DNA of 64,000 nucleotides from Aestuariivivens insulae (GTDB lineage: Bacteria; Bacteroidota; Bacteroidia; Flavobacteriales; Flavobacteriaceae), in the NCBI RefSeq assembly GCF_022662195.1, contig NZ_JAKMCS010000003.1:335755-399754 (forward strand), given 5' to 3'. A program made the translations under genes and the position numbers. Positions within the stretch are counted from its first letter, which is position 1. Each line of letters begins with the position of its first letter. The notes under the pieces were generated by a model. The model saw only the letters and a list, made by a program, of their open reading frames with translations. It was not told the DNA's origin and ran no database searches. Below, piece after piece: positions 63,912 through 64,000 of the stretch.

Positions 63912-64000
63912 CTAAGCTGCCTGTTTCTGGTTATACATATCTAATTCAAATTCTCTTATAGTTTTATTTCCTAAAAAGGAATGCCTTCTTTTATTATTGT
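63912..64000 (-). CDS. IS3-family transposase C-terminus (partial)
   Basis: The minus strand reads NNKRRHSFLGNKTIREFEL and then DMYNQKQAA before a TAG at 63912-63914. The NxxRxHSxLG block is the end of the DDE catalytic domain of IS3-family OrfB proteins. The rest lies outside the window. The IS end should be near 63905, within or right after the cassette 8 gene. The exact terminal inverted repeat cannot be fixed from one end. Confidence 0.8.
   Translation of the reverse strand, partial: NNKRRHSFLGNKTIREFELDMYNQKQAA

Larger units (their letters stand above)
56945..64000 (+). mobile_element. integron-like cassette array (extends past window)
   Basis: The element comprises a recombinase gene, an attI-like site and at least eight co-directional cassettes. 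Cassette starts, taken at the G of GTT, are 58194, 58775, 59449, 59976, 60594, 61591, 62383 and 63392. The seven complete cassettes are 581, 674, 527, 618, 997, 792 and 1009 bp long. Each ends in an attC-like folded repeat. The 14 to 36 base leaders before each start codon leave no room for a promoter inside the cassette's 5' end. The right part is interrupted by an IS3-family element at about 63908. Confidence 0.85.

Overview
The window comes from a member of the Bacteroidota, almost certainly a Flavobacteriaceae. The evidence is the two SusC/SusD systems, C-terminal type IX secretion (T9SS) sorting domains, many lipoprotein signal peptides with SC-type lipoboxes, TAnnTTTG promoter -7 boxes, and low GC content.

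Positions 1-15963 are housekeeping. They hold fabF (partial) and acpP on the minus strand, purN, an RNase H with an N-terminal hybrid-binding domain, a PfkB-type kinase, a long PurF-like amidotransferase, sodA, an AddA-like and an AddB-like helicase/nuclease pair flanking an OmpA-family porin, and an alpha/beta hydrolase. Between the amidotransferase and sodA lies a gene-free kilobase (5630-6643). It holds three tandem copies of a structured small-RNA-like unit, each ending in a terminator, then perfect hairpins and an 87-bp minisatellite.

Positions 15965-41503 are a complete starch/maltodextrin utilisation locus. A minus-strand operon encodes an MFS transporter, beta-phosphoglucomutase, GH65 maltose phosphorylase, GH97 alpha-glucosidase, three GH13 enzymes and an esterase with a starch-binding-like N-terminus. 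A LacI-type regulator gene and a perfect LacI-type palindrome precede a divergent plus-strand set: SusC, SusD, two SusE/F-like surface glycan-binding lipoproteins and a T9SS-exported GH13 amylase. Polymer would be bound and cut at the surface, oligosaccharides imported by SusCD, split in the periplasm, and maltose taken up and phosphorolysed to glucose and glucose-1-phosphate.

Positions 41504-56335 hold a GC-richer PhoD-like phosphatase and a second, different SusCD locus. That locus is controlled by an ECF sigma/FecR pair, and its SusC carries an N-terminal STN signalling domain. It has no recognisable glycoside hydrolase. It has a metzincin-like protease, an F5/8C (discoidin) DUF5077/DUF3472 protein and a LamG/T9SS protein.

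Positions 56336-64000 are the most unusual part. After a tRNA-Ala whose 3' end is duplicated nearby comes a tyrosine recombinase, then a row of at least eight small co-directional gene cassettes separated by about 135-bp folded repeats. Each repeat has imperfect inverted arms and a central hairpin. The first 8-11 bases of every cassette are the reverse complement of the bases at its own 3' end, while neighbouring cassettes differ. This is the signature of integron attC sites and circular cassettes. The recombinase, however, lacks the extra segment expected of IntI and points in the same direction as the cassettes. I read this as an integron-like cassette system of Flavobacteriia. The array is interrupted by an IS3-family element at the right edge of the window.
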